DNA from: Bacillota bacterium
Lineage (GTDB): Bacteria; Bacillota; Clostridia; Acetivibrionales; DUMC01
Assembly (NCBI GenBank): GCA_013314855.1
Contig: JABUEW010000042.1
Coordinates: forward strand, 1-32,671
Length of the DNA: 32,671 bases
Direction: 5' to 3'
Made by a program: the position numbers and the translations under genes. Positions within the stretch are counted from its first letter, which is position 1, and every line of letters starts with the position of its first letter. The notes under the pieces are model-generated. The model had not been told where the DNA came from. It ran no database searches and saw only the letters and a list, made by a program, of their open reading frames with translations. Below are positions 14,089-22,118 of the stretch, one piece after another.

Positions 14089-16188
14089 GTGGACATGGGG
14101 AATATGTGGTTTAAAAAAAGTTTCAGGCGTAATTTGATTGATATGCATATTGCCGATTGGGACGAAAGGTTTTTAAGTGGATTTAATCCTGAAACTTACG
14201 CAGAAATGTTAAAACTGGCTGATGTTGATACAGCAATAATATATTCGGGTTCTTGCCTCGGGAACTGCTACTGGCCGACAAAGGTGGGGCATATGCATAA
14301 AAGCCTGAAAGGAAAGGACATATTAAAAGAAACTATAATAGAGTGCAAAAAAAGAGGTTTGAATGTTGTTGTATACTTCAATATATGGTCAAGATGGGCT
14401 TACGATACATATCCTGATTGGCGCATCAGAGATTGGGAAGGAAAAGGAATGATGGTTGAGAGAGGCGCCAGGTATGGAGTATGCTGTCCCAATTCCCCTT
14501 TTAGGGATTATGTAAAAGCCCAAATAGAAGACCTTTGCAGTAACTACGAATTTGATGGAATGTGGATAGACATGATAGGGTGGATCGGTATGGTATGCTA
14601 TTGCCCACATTGCAAGAAAAGGTATTACGAAGAGACAGGCATGGAAATTCCTTATACAATTGATTGGAAAGACAAGAACTGGGTTACATTCCAGAGAAAA
14701 AGGGAAGAATGGATGGCTGAGTTTGCTGAAATGATTACTAATACAGCCAAGGAAATTAAACCCGGTATTTCATTAGTACACCAATGTGCCTCATGGCTTA
14801 CAGGGTGGGCAGGTGGCGCATCTTACAGATTTTTTAAGCAAAGTGACTACCTGGCCGGTGATTTCTACTCGGGAGCGCTGGAACAGTCTCTTATATGCAA
14901 ATTCTTAAATTCAGTTACTGAAAACAGACCTATAGAGTTTATGACTTCCAGGTGTCCTGACCTTACAGACCACACCACTTTGAAACAAAAAGAACTTCTT
15001 GAAGCTCAAGTTTATTCCTCAATTTCAAATAATGCGGCCTTTGTTTTCATAGATGCTATAGACCCTGTAGGTACTATAAACCGTGAAGTTTATAAATTAA
15101 TGGGTAATATATTTAGAAATACAAAGTCGTATGAAAAATATCTGGACCCTTCGGCCAAACAATGCTTTGATGTTGGAATCTACATGGACTTTTCTTCTTT
15201 TATAAACTTTGATGATAATGGAAAACATGTAAAGGATGCATCGTATGGTACAAAACAAATTGAAAATACCTATAACATTGCAAAAACATTAATAGATTAT
15301 AATATTCCCTATGGTGTTGTTACTGCAAAAAATCTTAATGAATTGGAAGAATATCAAGTAATTGTATTATCTGATATTGTTATGCTTGATCAAGCTGAGA
15401 TAGAGGCACTAAAAAAGTTTGTACAAAACGGAGGAAGTATATATGCCAGTGGTCGTACTTCGTTGTTAACCAAAGACGGAAGCACTACCGGTGACTTTCA
15501 GTTGGCAGAACTGTTTGGGGTTTCATATAATGGTGAAACAGATGAAAATATCACATATATGGCTCCAACTGAAAGTGGCCAGGAGTTATTTACAGGTTTT
15601 TCGAAGAAGTATCCCATGATGATTTCAGATACACAAATAAAAGTAAGAGTTGAAGATGGGACAAATTGTAAACCGGAGGTATTGGCAAAGCTTAGTTTAC
15701 CGTACACAAATCCGAAAGATAATAACCGGTTTTCTTCAGCTATAAGCAACCCTCCGGGAATTGATACCAATATTCCTTCAATGGTGCTTAACAGATATGG
15801 TAGAGGAAGGGTAATTTATTCTTCAGGTAAACTAGAAATCATAAAACATGAAGCTCATAGGGAAGTATTTGCAAACATTATTAAACATCTTTTTGCAAAA
15901 CCGGCTAGTTTTGAAACCAATGCGTATAAACCGGTTGAAATAACACTATTTAATCAAGATGAGAACAGACGGTACATAATAAATGTACTTAACTATCAGA
16001 AAGACCTGCCTAATATTCCTGTGGATGGAATATGGGTACGAATTTTTTTAGATGGGAAAATACCTGTAAGGCTCATTAAGTTGCCGGAGGAAGAAAACAT
16101 GGATTATGGCATTTACGAAAACCGGCTTGAATTTAAGGTACCAAAGCTGGAAGTATTTTCAATGTTTGCACTGGACTATGATTATTAG
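14089..16188 (+). CDS. Glycoside-hydrolase-like protein (GHL6 barrel plus beta-galactosidase-type trimerisation domain)
   Basis: The 699-residue protein has an N-terminal TIM barrel of the 'hypothetical glycosyl hydrolase 6' type: IDMHIADWDERF at the start, VVVYFNIWSRWAYDTYPDW, then FDGMWIDMIGW with candidate nucleophile D161, followed at once by a cysteine cluster CYCPHC (C170, C172, C175). Residues about 370-540 form a glutamine-amidotransferase-like domain (VIVLSDIVMLDQAEIEALKKF, given in part, then GGSIYASGRTS), as in the trimerisation domain of GH42 beta-galactosidases. A small beta domain ends the chain. There is no signal peptide, so it acts in the cytoplasm. The GTG start 14089 is placed 6 nt after GGGGGAG; ATG 14095 is possible. 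It follows the previous gene by 15 bp and is surely cotranscribed. Substrate unknown; the GHL6 group has no agreed activity. Confidence 0.75.
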   Translation: MDMGNMWFKKSFRRNLIDMHIADWDERFLSGFNPETYAEMLKLADVDTAIIYSGSCLGNCYWPTKVGHMHKSLKGKDILKETIIECKKRGLNVVVYFNIWSRWAYDTYPDWRIRDWEGKGMMVERGARYGVCCPNSPFRDYVKAQIEDLCSNYEFDGMWIDMIGWIGMVCYCPHCKKRYYEETGMEIPYTIDWKDKNWVTFQRKREEWMAEFAEMITNTAKEIKPGISLVHQCASWLTGWAGGASYRFFKQSDYLAGDFYSGALEQSLICKFLNSVTENRPIEFMTSRCPDLTDHTTLKQKELLEAQVYSSISNNAAFVFIDAIDPVGTINREVYKLMGNIFRNTKSYEKYLDPSAKQCFDVGIYMDFSSFINFDDNGKHVKDASYGTKQIENTYNIAKTLIDYNIPYGVVTAKNLNELEEYQVIVLSDIVMLDQAEIEALKKFVQNGGSIYASGRTSLLTKDGSTTGDFQLAELFGVSYNGETDENITYMAPTESGQELFTGFSKKYPMMISDTQIKVRVEDGTNCKPEVLAKLSLPYTNPKDNNRFSSAISNPPGIDTNIPSMVLNRYGRGRVIYSSGKLEIIKHEAHREVFANIIKHLFAKPASFETNAYKPVEITLFNQDENRRYIINVLNYQKDLPNIPVDGIWVRIFLDGKIPVRLIKLPEEENMDYGIYENRLEFKVPKLEVFSMFALDYDY

Positions 16189-16229
16189 GAAGGTTATTAG
16201 AAAAGAACCATGAAAAGGGAGGAGCAAAA

Positions 16230-17306
16230 ATGACTAGCAGAGAAAGGGTTATTAATGCACTAGATTTTAAAAGAACAGATAGAATACCAAGGTATGAAAT
16301 TTTTCTTCCTGGATTTATTGATAAATGGAGGAAGGCTAAAAACATGCCTGATGACAGCTGGATCTATGATTATTATAACAAAGTGGATATAGGGACAGTT
16401 ATAGCAGACCAGCATGGGCCTTATTATTCAAAAGCTGTTATACTTAAAAGAGAAGGCAGTGCTTATTATGAGTTGGATAGTTGGGGGAGGATACTTTATA
16501 AAAAGCAGAATGCTTTTTTTGAAAAGGAAGTTGATGTAGCAATTAAAGAAAAAGGCAAAGAACCTCCCTTTGAATCTCCCCTGGATAAGAACAGGCAAAA
16601 GGCTTTTATGGATATACCGCCTAAGTTCAAGGAAAGTTTTGCATTAGTATCAGGTGTATTAGGCCTTTATATGGGGTGTTCGAGACTTAGGGGAGAGGTA
16701 CAGTTTCTAATGGATATTGCTGAAGATGAGCCTTACTGCAAATATCTTGCAGGACGTCTTGCAGATTTTACTACAGAACTTGGTTTGAGCATTGTAGAGA
16801 TAACAGGTACAAAAGATACAGCCATATGGGTGTATGATGAGCTTTCCAGCAGAACCGGTCCCTTGTTTTCACCAAATAGCTTCTATAAAATATTTTTTCC
16901 GTGTTATAAAAAGATGATTGACACGTGGAAGAAAAATGGAGTTAAAAATGTGATATTGCATTGCGACGGAAATAGCCTACCTTTGCTTGACATAATTATA
17001 GAAGCAGGGTTTACCGGAATCCAAAGCCTGGCGCCTACAACAGGCATGTGGCTTCCTGATGTAAAGACCAAATATGGAAATAGACTTTCTTTAATTGGAG
17101 GAATGTGCAATATTTATACTCTGTCAAGTGGTACCAAAACCGAGATAGAAAAACAGACAAAGGCAATTGTTGAAGCTGCAAAAGAGGGTGGTGTAATAAT
17201 TGGTACTCATTCGATAGATGAAGATATACCTGTTGAAAACTATGACTACTATTATTCAGTGCTTGAAAAATATGATGAGATGTGGCCTGTTAGGAGTGGT
17301 GAATGA
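16230..17306 (+). CDS. Uroporphyrinogen decarboxylase / MtaA-type family protein
   Basis: The 358-residue protein has the URO-D (PF01208-type) barrel found in haem biosynthesis and in corrinoid-dependent methyltransferases. The N-terminus MTSRERVINALDFKRTDRIP is the usual family start. The HxC zinc-type motif of the methyltransferase branch appears as ILHCDGN (H244, C245 adjacent in sequence), with a later cysteine in LIGGMCNIY (C293), and the C-terminal GTHSIDEDIPVENYDYYY helix is typical. With no haem genes around and two glycosidases upstream (41-bp gap, strong GGGAGG site), it is more likely a methyl- or alkyl-group-processing enzyme than HemE. No corrinoid protein is encoded here, so the methyl acceptor is unknown. 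Last gene of the first LacI-controlled unit; no terminator hairpin follows. Confidence 0.8.
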   Translation: MTSRERVINALDFKRTDRIPRYEIFLPGFIDKWRKAKNMPDDSWIYDYYNKVDIGTVIADQHGPYYSKAVILKREGSAYYELDSWGRILYKKQNAFFEKEVDVAIKEKGKEPPFESPLDKNRQKAFMDIPPKFKESFALVSGVLGLYMGCSRLRGEVQFLMDIAEDEPYCKYLAGRLADFTTELGLSIVEITGTKDTAIWVYDELSSRTGPLFSPNSFYKIFFPCYKKMIDTWKKNGVKNVILHCDGNSLPLLDIIIEAGFTGIQSLAPTTGMWLPDVKTKYGNRLSLIGGMCNIYTLSSGTKTEIEKQTKAIVEAAKEGGVIIGTHSIDEDIPVENYDYYYSVLEKYDEMWPVRSGE

Positions 17307-17336
17307 TGAAAAGTATTGCGAATGATTATTAAGTTA

Positions 17337-17350
17337 TGCAAACGGTATCA
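17337..17350 (+). promoter_or_regulatory. LacI-family operator 3 (upstream copy, transporter operon)
   Basis: TGCAAACGGTATCA lies 30 bp after the URO-D-family stop codon. Its centre is 173 bp upstream of operator 4. The 396-bp stretch 17307-17702 holds only these operators, the promoter between them and a leader of about 190 nt; no gene is visible. Confidence 0.7.
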
Positions 17351-17475
17351 GATAAAGTATGTATCTTTTGAGAACTAAAACCTGTTATTATGCAAAGACT
17401 GAGAAATGTGACAGGATATGATTATTAGAATATTAGAATGTTTTACAAAAATAACAAAAATATTTTCAAATAGTA

Positions 17476-17504
17476 TTGACTTTGCATAGAATATTATATA
17501 AAAT
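17476..17504 (+). promoter_or_regulatory. Promoter of the M24/ASRT/transporter operon
   Basis: TTGACT (17476-17481) and TAAAAT (17499-17504) are separated by exactly 17 bp. The operator at 17510 follows after 5 nt and would cover the start site. Confidence 0.7.
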
Positions 17505-17509
17505 AAATA

Positions 17510-17523
17510 TGCAAACGTTATCA
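17510..17523 (+). promoter_or_regulatory. LacI-family operator 4 (start-site copy, transporter operon)
   Basis: TGCAAACGTTATCA sits directly on the predicted +1 of the transporter operon promoter, the classical position for steric repression. Confidence 0.75.
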
Positions 17524-17702
17524 GAATATAGGTAAGTTATAACAGTAAAAAGTATAATGCATTATCAAGTCGCTAAAACGCTTAAAAATTTTTTCGTATA
17601 AAACTAGAGAAAGGGGGAATTTCAAAACAACATATCTATTAAAATAAAAAAGCACAACTCTGGAATTCCAAAACACCACAACTCTAACAGGAGGTAAACG
17701 TA

Positions 17703-18875
17703 ATGGCTTATTATGATGTTAAAGAACATGGTGAAAGGATTGCTAAAGTAAAGGAAATCCTTGAAAACAATGATCTTGATTTTGCATTTGTCTATTATGA
17801 TGAATTCAACCTGGCAAACGGATGGTATCTTACAGCATGGTGTCCCCAGTTTGAAAGTGGGGCAGTATTAGTTCCAAGAGAAGGTGAACCCATGATATTG
17901 GGAGGGCCTGAAAGTGAACCCTTCGCAAAACAGGACAGCGCAATAAAAGAGACAAGAAATCTTCCCGTCTTTATGGTTCCTGACGAAGAATACCCAAATG
18001 CTATAATTATTAATTTTAAAGAGTTATTTAATGAAATAAGTTCAGGCAAAAAAATTAAACGGGTCGGAATGGTTGGAGCAGAACAAATGCCGGTATCTGT
18101 GTATAAAGAAGTAGCAGAGAACTTCAAAGGAGTAGAATTAATTGATATCACAGGTGACTTCCTTAAACTTAGATACATAAAAAGTAAATGGGAAATTGAG
18201 CAAATCAGGCAGGCTTTTAAATTGGCACATTATTCCTATAAAGCAATGATAGAAAAAATCAAGCCTGGTGTACCCGAATATGAAGTAGCTGCAGCAGGAG
18301 AAGCGGCAGCACGGGCATTAGGAGCTAACGGATTTGCTTTTAAAACTATTGTAGGCAGTGGAAAACGCTCTAATGCAGTGGTTCCTACAGCGATGGACAA
18401 GATAATGGAAACCGGCGAGATGGTTATGTTAGGAATTTCCCCTAGATGGAAAGGATATAGCGGAGTGTTTGGAGATACTTTACCTGTAAGCGGGAAATTT
18501 ACACCTTCCCAGGAAGAATGCCTGAAGCATGTTAAAGAAGCCATGTACCTGACAAAACAGCAATTAATTCCAGGTAAAATCGGTAAAGAAATTGATGCGC
18601 CTGCCAGGGCATATTTTGAAAAAGTTGGGTATCTCAAATATCTTGTCTGTCCTTTTGCGCATACAATTGGAATTATGGAAGCGGAAGCACCCTTTTTCGG
18701 GCCTAACAGTACTGATGAACTGAAACCTGGGATGACAGTATGTGTCGATGTAAGTTTTTTCGGACACCCTGAATTCAACGGTTTAAGGATTGAAACAGGC
18801 TATGAAATTACAGAAAGCGGACCTGTACCCTTAAGTGAAGAAATGGATAAAATACTTCTAGGAAAAAGGAGATAG
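17703..18875 (+). CDS. M24-fold (creatinase/prolidase-like) protein with a degenerate metal site
   Basis: The 390-residue protein has the two-domain layout of prolidases and creatinase: a creatinase-type N-terminal domain (about 1-160) and a pita-bread C-terminal domain (about 165-385) introduced by LRYIKSKWEIEQIRQAFKLA. In metallopeptidases five ligands (Asp, Asp, His, Glu, Glu) hold two metals. Here the first Asp position reads LGIS (G244), the second may be D258 in VFGDTL, the His is present (H320 in FAHTIG), the first Glu is replaced by D349 in CVDVS, and the last Glu is kept (E364 in LRIET). This pattern resembles metal-free creatinase more than a peptidase, so the reaction may be C-N hydrolysis of a small molecule. 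It leads the operon after a good GGAGG site (17690-17694) and is followed 4 bp later by the ASRT gene. Confidence 0.82.
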   Translation: MAYYDVKEHGERIAKVKEILENNDLDFAFVYYDEFNLANGWYLTAWCPQFESGAVLVPREGEPMILGGPESEPFAKQDSAIKETRNLPVFMVPDEEYPNAIIINFKELFNEISSGKKIKRVGMVGAEQMPVSVYKEVAENFKGVELIDITGDFLKLRYIKSKWEIEQIRQAFKLAHYSYKAMIEKIKPGVPEYEVAAAGEAAARALGANGFAFKTIVGSGKRSNAVVPTAMDKIMETGEMVMLGISPRWKGYSGVFGDTLPVSGKFTPSQEECLKHVKEAMYLTKQQLIPGKIGKEIDAPARAYFEKVGYLKYLVCPFAHTIGIMEAEAPFFGPNSTDELKPGMTVCVDVSFFGHPEFNGLRIETGYEITESGPVPLSEEMDKILLGKRR

Positions 18876-18879
18876 TTCT

Positions 18880-19248
18880 ATGTGTATAGAGAAAGGGAAA
18901 AGAAACTGGGTTTTTTCCGATGGGGATCTGCCTCCCGCCGGAGACAAAGAACCATTTGGACATGAAGCTTTAATGGTTACCAATATGAACGAAGAAGACG
19001 CAAGCATAACTATTGATATTTATTTTGAGGATAAAGACCCGGTGAAAGGTATAAATATAACAGTACCTGCCGAAAGAGTAAAGTGCTTTAGATTGGACAT
19101 ACCTATAGGAGATAGGCAGTATCAAATACCTAAAGGCCAATATTCATTGGCTTTACATAGCAATATTCCTGTTGTTGCTGTGTTCGGGAGGCTTGATGTA
19201 AGGCAGCCAAACCTTGCTTATTACTCGGTGCAGGGGTATGGGTATTAA
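18880..19248 (+). CDS. ASRT-family (sensory rhodopsin transducer-like) small-molecule-binding protein
   Basis: The 122-residue protein matches the Anabaena sensory rhodopsin transducer family (PF07100-type), a small beta-sandwich. Family marks are RNWVFSDGDLPP near the start, GHEALMVTNM, the IYFEDKDP strand and the C-terminal FGRLDVRQPNLAYYS. No rhodopsin is present, so the light-sensing name is not meaningful here; the family as a whole is regarded as small-molecule binding, and a homologue of known structure exists in Thermotoga. It has no signal peptide or membrane segment and no other domain. It starts 4 bp after the M24-like gene with the ribosome site AAAAGGAGAT, so the two are translated together. 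Its place between an amidohydrolase-like enzyme and a solute-binding protein suggests it senses or carries the imported compound; this is inference. Confidence 0.85.
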   Translation: MCIEKGKRNWVFSDGDLPPAGDKEPFGHEALMVTNMNEEDASITIDIYFEDKDPVKGINITVPAERVKCFRLDIPIGDRQYQIPKGQYSLALHSNIPVVAVFGRLDVRQPNLAYYSVQGYGY

Positions 19249-19260
19249 TCTAATTCCAGG

Positions 19261-19298
19261 TTTAAACTCAAAAAAGAGTTTAAATTATAAATTTATAA
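19261..19298 (+). other. Intercistronic hairpin and palindrome before the solute-binding protein gene
   Basis: TTTAAACTC (19261-19269) and GAGTTTAAA (19276-19284) form a perfect 9-bp stem around six A residues, directly followed by the 14-bp palindrome TTATAAATTTATAA (19285-19298). No T-run follows. It lies just upstream of the solute-binding protein ribosome site and may act as a processing or stabilising element. Confidence 0.5.
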
Positions 19299-19311
19299 AG
19301 GAGGAGTTTCT

Positions 19312-21003
19312 ATGTCAATGAAAAGAGTATTATTTTTGAGTCTTGCCTTGTTGTTATGTGTTTCTGTTATTTTCACAGGTTGTGGGACGAAAAAGGGAAC
19401 AGAGTCCGGTGATAAGGATGTAAAGACTGGAGAAACAGGGGACAAAGGGAAACAGGAAGAAATACCTGATCCATTTGGAAAATATAATCCACCCATAACC
19501 GTAAAAACTGTTAGAACCACACCAAACCCTGCAACAGTTAAATATGCTGAGGGTGATTCACCTGAAAACAACCCATGGACCAGAGCATATGAAGAAGAAC
19601 TTGGTATTAAAGTAAAGTACGAATGGATAGTGGATGCATCCCAATGGGCTCAAAGAACAAACCTGATGATAGCTTCAGGAGAAATTCCTGACTTTTTCCA
19701 GGCAGATATGAATCAGTTTAACCAACTGGTAAAAGCTGACTTATTGGCTGACATGACGGAATCTTATGAAAAATATGCTTCACCTTATACTAAGCAAGTA
19801 ATTATGGAGAGCGGCCCTGCCCAATTTGAATCGGCCAAGGTAAATGGACGTCTTATGGCAGTTCCGTTTACAGCGATAACGAAAGAAGGAGTGCCCATTT
19901 TGTTGGTACGTGAAGATTGGCGTACTAAACTTAACCTTCCTGAACCCAAAACCATGAACGACTTATTCAAAATTATTGAAGCATTTACCAAAAATGATCC
20001 CGATGGAAACAAGAAAGATGATACTATAGGAATTTGCATTGATAATGCTCTATTTTCTAGTCAAACTTCCCAAGGGCTTGCTCTTGGCTATCATGCATAT
20101 CCAAAAAAGTGGATAAAAGATGCTTCTGGAAACCTGGTTTATGGCAGTATACAGCCTGAAATGAAAAATGTTCTAGCTAAGATGCAGGAGATGTATAAAA
20201 ATGGCCTAATTGATAAAGAGTTTGGCTCAAAAGACATAGTTAAGGCTTATGAGAGTCTTACAAGCGGGAAAGCCGGAGTTTTCTTCGGAGGATTTCCGTC
20301 TCCGTTATGGCCACTGCAGTCTCTATATACCAATGACCCGACTGTAGAGTGGAGTTATTATCCAATACCTTCTATTGATGGTAAAACAGCAAAAACAGTA
20401 GCTGAATCAAAACCTAACGGATATTGGGTTGTGAATAAGAATATGAAGAACCCGGAGGCTGTATTGAAACTAATGAATTATTGGACACAAACATTCTATG
20501 CTAACACTGACGATGCAATTTACGAAAAAATGGTTAATGCCAAAGATGGAAACGAAATATGGCAGAATGCGATATGTCAGACTCATAGAGGTTTTAAGAA
20601 TCTAGAGGCTTATTACAATGTTTCTGCAGCATATAAGGGAGAGAAACCAGTTTCTTCCTTAACACCTGAAGAAAGAGGATATCTCCAGAAAATCAAAGAT
20701 TTTGAAGCTGGCGACAACACATTATGGTGTTGGGGACAGATATTCGGGGTTGGTGGTATCCTTAAGGTTGTAGGTTATTATAGAGATAATGATTTATACG
20801 TACAAAATGAATTCTACGGTGAACCTACAAAAACTCAAACTGAAAAGGGTGCAACACTTAATAGCCTTGAAGATGAAACCTTTATGAAAATAGTAACCGG
20901 AGTTGCTCCGATAAGTGAGTTTGATAACTTTGTTGAACAGTGGAAGAAGCTTGGTGGGGATGACTGGACCCGGGAAGTAAATGAGTGGTACAAAAATAGA
21001 TAA
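19312..21003 (+). CDS. Extracellular solute-binding lipoprotein of a CUT1 (LplA-like) ABC importer
   Basis: The 563-residue protein begins with a lipoprotein signal peptide: MSMKR, a hydrophobic core, and FTGC with the lipidated cysteine at C24, followed by a charged linker. The mature part is a long family 1 solute-binding protein as found with LplB/YtcP permeases; it includes TRAYEEELGIKVKYEWIVD, GEIPDFFQADMNQF, a KNDPDGNKKDDTIGI calcium-like loop and the C-terminal VEQWKKLGGDDW. It binds a sugar, oligosaccharide or conjugate outside the membrane and hands it to the permeases. The ribosome site AAAGGAGGAG is strong. Stem-loops on both sides (19261-19298 and 21045-21076) are consistent with a higher mRNA level for this gene than for its neighbours. 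The ligand cannot be told from sequence. Confidence 0.9.
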   Translation: MSMKRVLFLSLALLLCVSVIFTGCGTKKGTESGDKDVKTGETGDKGKQEEIPDPFGKYNPPITVKTVRTTPNPATVKYAEGDSPENNPWTRAYEEELGIKVKYEWIVDASQWAQRTNLMIASGEIPDFFQADMNQFNQLVKADLLADMTESYEKYASPYTKQVIMESGPAQFESAKVNGRLMAVPFTAITKEGVPILLVREDWRTKLNLPEPKTMNDLFKIIEAFTKNDPDGNKKDDTIGICIDNALFSSQTSQGLALGYHAYPKKWIKDASGNLVYGSIQPEMKNVLAKMQEMYKNGLIDKEFGSKDIVKAYESLTSGKAGVFFGGFPSPLWPLQSLYTNDPTVEWSYYPIPSIDGKTAKTVAESKPNGYWVVNKNMKNPEAVLKLMNYWTQTFYANTDDAIYEKMVNAKDGNEIWQNAICQTHRGFKNLEAYYNVSAAYKGEKPVSSLTPEERGYLQKIKDFEAGDNTLWCWGQIFGVGGILKVVGYYRDNDLYVQNEFYGEPTKTQTEKGATLNSLEDETFMKIVTGVAPISEFDNFVEQWKKLGGDDWTREVNEWYKNR

Positions 21004-21044
21004 TGTGCTATAATATTATAAGCATGAATACCTATTTTTAAATT

Positions 21045-21076
21045 ACAGGGAGTGAGGAGATTTTCCCACTCCCTGT
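21045..21076 (+). other. Stable intercistronic stem-loop after the solute-binding protein gene
   Basis: ACAGGGAGTG (21045-21054) pairs perfectly with CACTCCCTGT (21067-21076), extended inside by GG/CC around one bulged A and a 7-nt loop. A purine- and AT-rich stretch, not a T-run, follows. This is the usual position for an element that protects the upstream transcript or partly attenuates the permease genes. Confidence 0.65.
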
Positions 21077-21135
21077 AAAATAATATAAATTGCCGGTTGG
21101 TAAAGTGAATGAATGGAAGGGGGTATGTGTTTATT

Positions 21136-22074
21136 ATGGAAGATAGTAAGTCAATAATAAAGAACCGTATAGAAAAAAAGAAAGGCAGGATAAGTCAAGC
21201 ACCATTATATATTATGGTCCTGCCTGCAATTATCATAGTATTTATTTATTCCTATATACCCATGGCAGGTATAGTAATTGCTTTTCAAGACTTTATTCCT
21301 GCTAAAGGACTCTTCGGGAAACAGACCTGGGTAGGATTTCAAAACTTTGTATTCCTTTTTCAACTTCCTAATTCCTTTAGAATATTTTGGAATACTATAT
21401 ATATTGCTGTCATGAAAATAATATCAGGTTTGACATTTCCTGTAATTATAGCCCTTTTACTTAATGAATTGAGGCATAAATGGTATAAAAGGACTGTGCA
21501 GACCCTCATTTACCTTCCAAATTTTTTATCATGGGTAATATTTGCCGGTATACTGGTAGACATTCTTTCACCCGGAACCGGTATTATTAACAAAATGTTA
21601 GAGTTTGCAGGTATAAAACCAATCTATTTTCTAGGTAACCCGAAATGGTTTCCATATACTATGGTTATAACAGATGTATGGAAAAATTTTGGATTTAGCA
21701 CAATAGTATATTTAGCAGCTATAACTAATATTGATCCAACTATATATGAAGCAGCTTACATAGATGGAGCTAATAAGTGGAAACAGACTATTCATGTTAC
21801 TCTTCCGGGAATGAAAGCCATAATTGTCCTGGTAGCAACTTTAAGCCTTTCCAATATACTAAATGCAGGTTTTGAACAAATATTCAATATGTATAGCCCT
21901 CAGGTTTACGAGACAGGAGATATTATTGATACTTTCGTTTACAGAATGGGACTTATAAATGCAAGGTACGGGTTAGCTACTGCTGTTGGTACTCTTAAAT
22001 CCGTAGTATCATGTATATTAATTTCGGTTTCATATTATCTGGCATACAAATTTGCAGATTACAGAATATTCTAA
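21136..22074 (+). CDS. ABC sugar transporter permease, LplB-like
   Basis: The product of about 312 residues is an inner-membrane permease with six predicted transmembrane segments, from IMVLPAIIIVFIYSYIPM to the C-terminal VVSCILISVSYYLAY. The EAA signature that docks the ATPase is present as EAAYIDGANKWKQTIHVTLP near residue 205. The ending KFADYRIF is typical of the LplB group. The frame is open from ATG 21109, but the purine-rich site AAGGGGG at 21117-21123 points to a start further in; ATG 21136 is 12 nt away and GTG 21127 only 3, so the start is uncertain. It pairs with the YtcP-like permease 44 bp downstream. No ATP-binding subunit is encoded, as is usual for this family, which shares a general ATPase made elsewhere. 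Confidence 0.88.
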   Translation: MEDSKSIIKNRIEKKKGRISQAPLYIMVLPAIIIVFIYSYIPMAGIVIAFQDFIPAKGLFGKQTWVGFQNFVFLFQLPNSFRIFWNTIYIAVMKIISGLTFPVIIALLLNELRHKWYKRTVQTLIYLPNFLSWVIFAGILVDILSPGTGIINKMLEFAGIKPIYFLGNPKWFPYTMVITDVWKNFGFSTIVYLAAITNIDPTIYEAAYIDGANKWKQTIHVTLPGMKAIIVLVATLSLSNILNAGFEQIFNMYSPQVYETGDIIDTFVYRMGLINARYGLATAVGTLKSVVSCILISVSYYLAYKFADYRIF

Positions 22075-22118
22075 ATATGAGCAATAAATAATATTATTGT
22101 GTGACAGGAGGGGATATC

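Noticed and set aside
17600-17700. Repeated CACAACTCT and GGAATTCC palindrome as an attachment site or CRISPR-like array
   Set aside because: Only two short copies with unequal spacing; no CRISPR array, integrase or tRNA-end repeat is present anywhere in the window.
18236-18778. 180-codon minus-strand frame in the M24-like gene
   Set aside because: Antisense shadow; composition is that of a reverse-read coding sequence.
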